DNA from: an uncultured Eubacteriaceae bacterium
Lineage (GTDB): Bacteria; Bacillota; Clostridia; Eubacteriales; Anaerofustaceae
Assembly: GCA_947058225.1 (NCBI GenBank)
Contig: CAMSGF010000001.1
Span: 1-17,470, forward strand
Length of the DNA stretch: 17,470 bases
Reading direction: 5' to 3'
Below the pieces are notes generated by a model. The model had not been told where the DNA came from, made no database searches, and worked only from the letters and a program-made list of their open reading frames with translations. A program made the position numbers and the translations under genes. Positions 15,755-17,470 of this stretch are shown piece by piece. The first letter of the stretch is position 1, and each line of letters opens with the position of its first letter.

Positions 15755-17197
15755 ATGAGTAAAGAAGTTATTATATTAGGTCTTGGACTTAACCCTAAAG
15801 ATGATTTGACATTAAAGGCTTATAAAACTTTAAAAGAAGCAAAAAAAGTATATCTTAGAACTGAAATTCACACCGGGATAAACTTTTTAAAAAAAGAAAA
15901 TATAGAGTATACTTCCTTTGATTATCTGTATGAAAAGGAAGAAGATTTTGATGGGCTTTATAAAAAAATTGCAGAAAAAGTTATAAACGCTCCTTATGAC
16001 AGCGTCGTCTTTGCAGTGCCGGGAAGTTGTGTTTATGCGGAAAAATCAGCGGTAATGATAGCAAATGATAAGAGGGTAAACACAAGGATAATAAACTCCG
16101 TAAGCTTTGTTGATGGAGTGTTCTCTTCTTTTAAAACAGATGCTCTTAGTATGGGGTATAAGGTAATGGATGCGTTAAGTCTTGATTCTCAAAAACCCGA
16201 CCCAAACAGTTATACCATAATATGTCAGGTGTATGATAAGATAATTGCATCAGAATTAAAATTAAAACTTATGGATTTTTATGATGAAGAAACTGATATT
16301 TATCTTGTAAGTGCTTTGACTACTGATGAAGAGAGCATAAAAGAAATTAAGTTATACGACCTTGACAAAGAGGAAGTAAATCATCTCTCAAGCGTTGTTA
16401 TTCCACCTGTAGATTACAAAAAAAGTCTTTCTCAAATGGATTCATTTATGGAACTTATAAGATTTTTAAGAAGTGATGATGGATGTCCATGGGATAGAAA
16501 ACAAACACATGAAAGTTTAAAACCTCATTTGCTTGAAGAGTGTTATGAAGTGCTTGATGCGATAGATGGGGATGATGATTATGCTTTGATGGAAGAGCTT
16601 GGAGATGTTTTGCTTCAGGTTGTTCTTCATTGTTCGATTGCTGAAGAGGACAGTGCCTTTAATTTATACGATGTGACAAAGGGTATAGGAGAGAAAATAA
16701 TAAGAAGGCATCCTTATGTATTTTCAGATGTTATTCTTGACGGAGATGACACATCAAAGGTTTGGAGGGACACTAAAAAAGAAGAGAAAAAGTATGAAAG
16801 TTACACCGATACTCTAACAAGTATCCCAAAAACTTTCCCATCCCTTATGTATGCGAAAAAGGTTCAAAAGAGGGCCGGAGATGCTAACTTTGATTTTGAA
16901 AGTTACAGGGAATCTCTCGATAAAGTTTATGAAGAACTTGAGGAATTTAAAAATGAACTGAAAAATAACACCGACGGACTTTTTGAAGAAGCAGGCGATA
17001 TACTCTTTAGCATTGTGAATACTTTTAGGATGCTTGATATCGACAGCGAGGCTGCACTTAAAAAATCGAGTGAGAAATTTATAGACAGGTTTAGGGTGGT
17101 TGAAGAGCTTGTAAACGCTGATAAGCTGGACCTTATTGAAATAAATAGCGATTTATTGGATAAATATTGGAAAAAATCAAAAAATATATTGAAATAA
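15755..17197 (+). CDS. mazG: tetrapyrrole-methylase-like / MazG nucleotide pyrophosphohydrolase fusion (YabN type)
   Basis: At 480 residues it has the layout of B. subtilis YabN. The N-terminal part (about 1-215) is a SAM-dependent tetrapyrrole-methylase-like fold: IILGLGLNPKDDLTLKA at the start, then VVFAVPGSCVYAEKS near 84-98. A C-terminal MazG part hydrolyses nucleoside triphosphates to monophosphates and pyrophosphate (housecleaning). MazG repeat 1 has GCPWDRKQTHESL (243-255), metal ligands EECYE (261-265), EELGD (280-284) and RRHPYVF (317-323). Repeat 2 has EELEE (393-397) and EEAGD (411-415). Both acidic helix pairs are intact. The ribosome binding site is weak and it lies 3 bases after the glyoxalase gene. 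No terminator follows; the HU promoter overlaps its end. Confidence 0.95.
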   Translation: MSKEVIILGLGLNPKDDLTLKAYKTLKEAKKVYLRTEIHTGINFLKKENIEYTSFDYLYEKEEDFDGLYKKIAEKVINAPYDSVVFAVPGSCVYAEKSAVMIANDKRVNTRIINSVSFVDGVFSSFKTDALSMGYKVMDALSLDSQKPDPNSYTIICQVYDKIIASELKLKLMDFYDEETDIYLVSALTTDEESIKEIKLYDLDKEEVNHLSSVVIPPVDYKKSLSQMDSFMELIRFLRSDDGCPWDRKQTHESLKPHLLEECYEVLDAIDGDDDYALMEELGDVLLQVVLHCSIAEEDSAFNLYDVTKGIGEKIIRRHPYVFSDVILDGDDTSKVWRDTKKEEKKYESYTDTLTSIPKTFPSLMYAKKVQKRAGDANFDFESYRESLDKVYEELEEFKNELKNNTDGLFEEAGDILFSIVNTFRMLDIDSEAALKKSSEKFIDRFRVVEELVNADKLDLIEINSDLLDKYWKKSKNILK

Positions 17198-17216
17198 TTT
17201 TTATTTCTGTTAAAAT
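17189..17216 (+). promoter_or_regulatory. HU gene promoter
   Basis: -35 TTGAAA (17189-17194), a 16-base spacer, and an extended -10 TGTTAAAAT (17208-17216). The -35 overlaps the last codons of mazG. The predicted leader of about 35 bases ends in GGAGGAAG. Confidence 0.7.
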
Positions 17217-17258
17217 AGCATATGTTACTAAATATAAAAGAAATATGGAGGAAGAGTA

Positions 17259-17470
17259 ATGAACAAGTCAGAATTGGTAAATGTTTTGAGTACAAAAACA
17301 GGTTTATCAAAAAAAGATGCAGATAAATTTGTTGTTTCTTTCGTTGACACAATTAAGGAAACATTACAAAAGGGCGATAAAGTTTCTTTAGTTGGATTTG
17401 GAACTTTTGAAGTTAGAGAAAGAGCTGCAAGACAAGGAATCAATCCTCAAACAAAAGCTAAGATTGATAT
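17259..17470 (+). CDS. hup: HU-type DNA-binding protein, cut by the window end
   Basis: Seventy codons of a nucleoid-associated HU/IHF protein of normal length about 90. It dimerises and bends DNA to compact the chromosome and assist replication and repair. MNKSELVNVLSTKTGLSKKDADKFV is the helical dimerisation half. VSLVGFGTFEVRERAARQG is the beta-strand core leading into the DNA-binding arm, which reads GINPQTKAKIDI where HU usually has GRNPQTG. The C-terminal 20 or so residues lie beyond base 17470. ATG 17259 has a strong GGAGGAAG ribosome binding site 5 bases upstream. A YabN-type MazG gene just upstream of HU is also seen in other Bacillota. Confidence 0.96.
   Translation, partial: MNKSELVNVLSTKTGLSKKDADKFVVSFVDTIKETLQKGDKVSLVGFGTFEVRERAARQGINPQTKAKID

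Noticed and set aside
16927..17352. 141-codon minus-strand ORF across the mazG end and HU start
   Set aside because: It covers two well supported genes and the HU promoter on the other strand; its low-complexity Ser/Phe/Ile composition is typical of a shadow frame.

Overview
The window is AT-rich DNA (roughly two thirds A+T by eye) with Gram-positive style signals: strong purine-rich ribosome binding sites, TTGACA/TATAAT promoters, hairpin-plus-T terminators, a TTG start codon, and a YabN-type MazG gene next to an HU gene. This points to a low-GC Bacillota, most likely a Clostridia-like anaerobe. I cannot name the genus from sequence alone. Most genes are chromosomal housekeeping or cell-envelope genes. 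I see no phage, transposase, CRISPR array or rRNA/tRNA gene.

Layout. Bases 1-96 are the N-terminal coding end of a ribokinase that stops abruptly. It abuts a 5'-truncated surface protein gene (C-type-lectin-like plus fibronectin-III-like domains, to 1133), followed by a membrane-anchored Ig-like protein (1144-2061) and a terminator. The convergent gap that follows (2098-2451) holds a large imperfect inverted repeat (2152-2353) enclosing three separate hairpins, which looks like a non-autonomous mobile repeat or a structured element. On the minus strand, serS (3128-4393) and a DUF4352-like membrane protein (2452-3117) form an operon with a near-consensus promoter. Divergently, a plus-strand operon (4569-8242) encodes a four-TM protein with a very long charged coiled-coil tail, an Amidase_3 cell-wall hydrolase and a TtcA-like tRNA thiolase.

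A 515-base AT-rich gap follows, holding a relic copy of the upstream operon's promoter region. Then come deoC (minus; its Schiff-base lysine reads as Met), a secreted glucosaminidase with a C-terminal membrane anchor (minus), and divergently a class A PBP with ligA (10582-14721). A perfect bidirectional terminator separates ligA from a convergent small lipoprotein gene (AMIN-like fold). A glyoxalase-family gene and a methylase-MazG fusion form the next operon, and the window ends inside an HU gene (from 17259).

Several genes serve the cell wall: PBP1 polymerises and crosslinks glycan, the amidase and glucosaminidase cut it, and the lectin/Ig proteins and the small lipoprotein probably sit at the surface. 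Others are information-processing or housecleaning genes: serS, ttcA, ligA, MazG and HU. The points most worth a second look are the ribokinase/lectin junction, the multi-hairpin palindrome, the active-site substitution in DeoC, and the coiled-coil protein with a sugar-epimerase-like membrane head.
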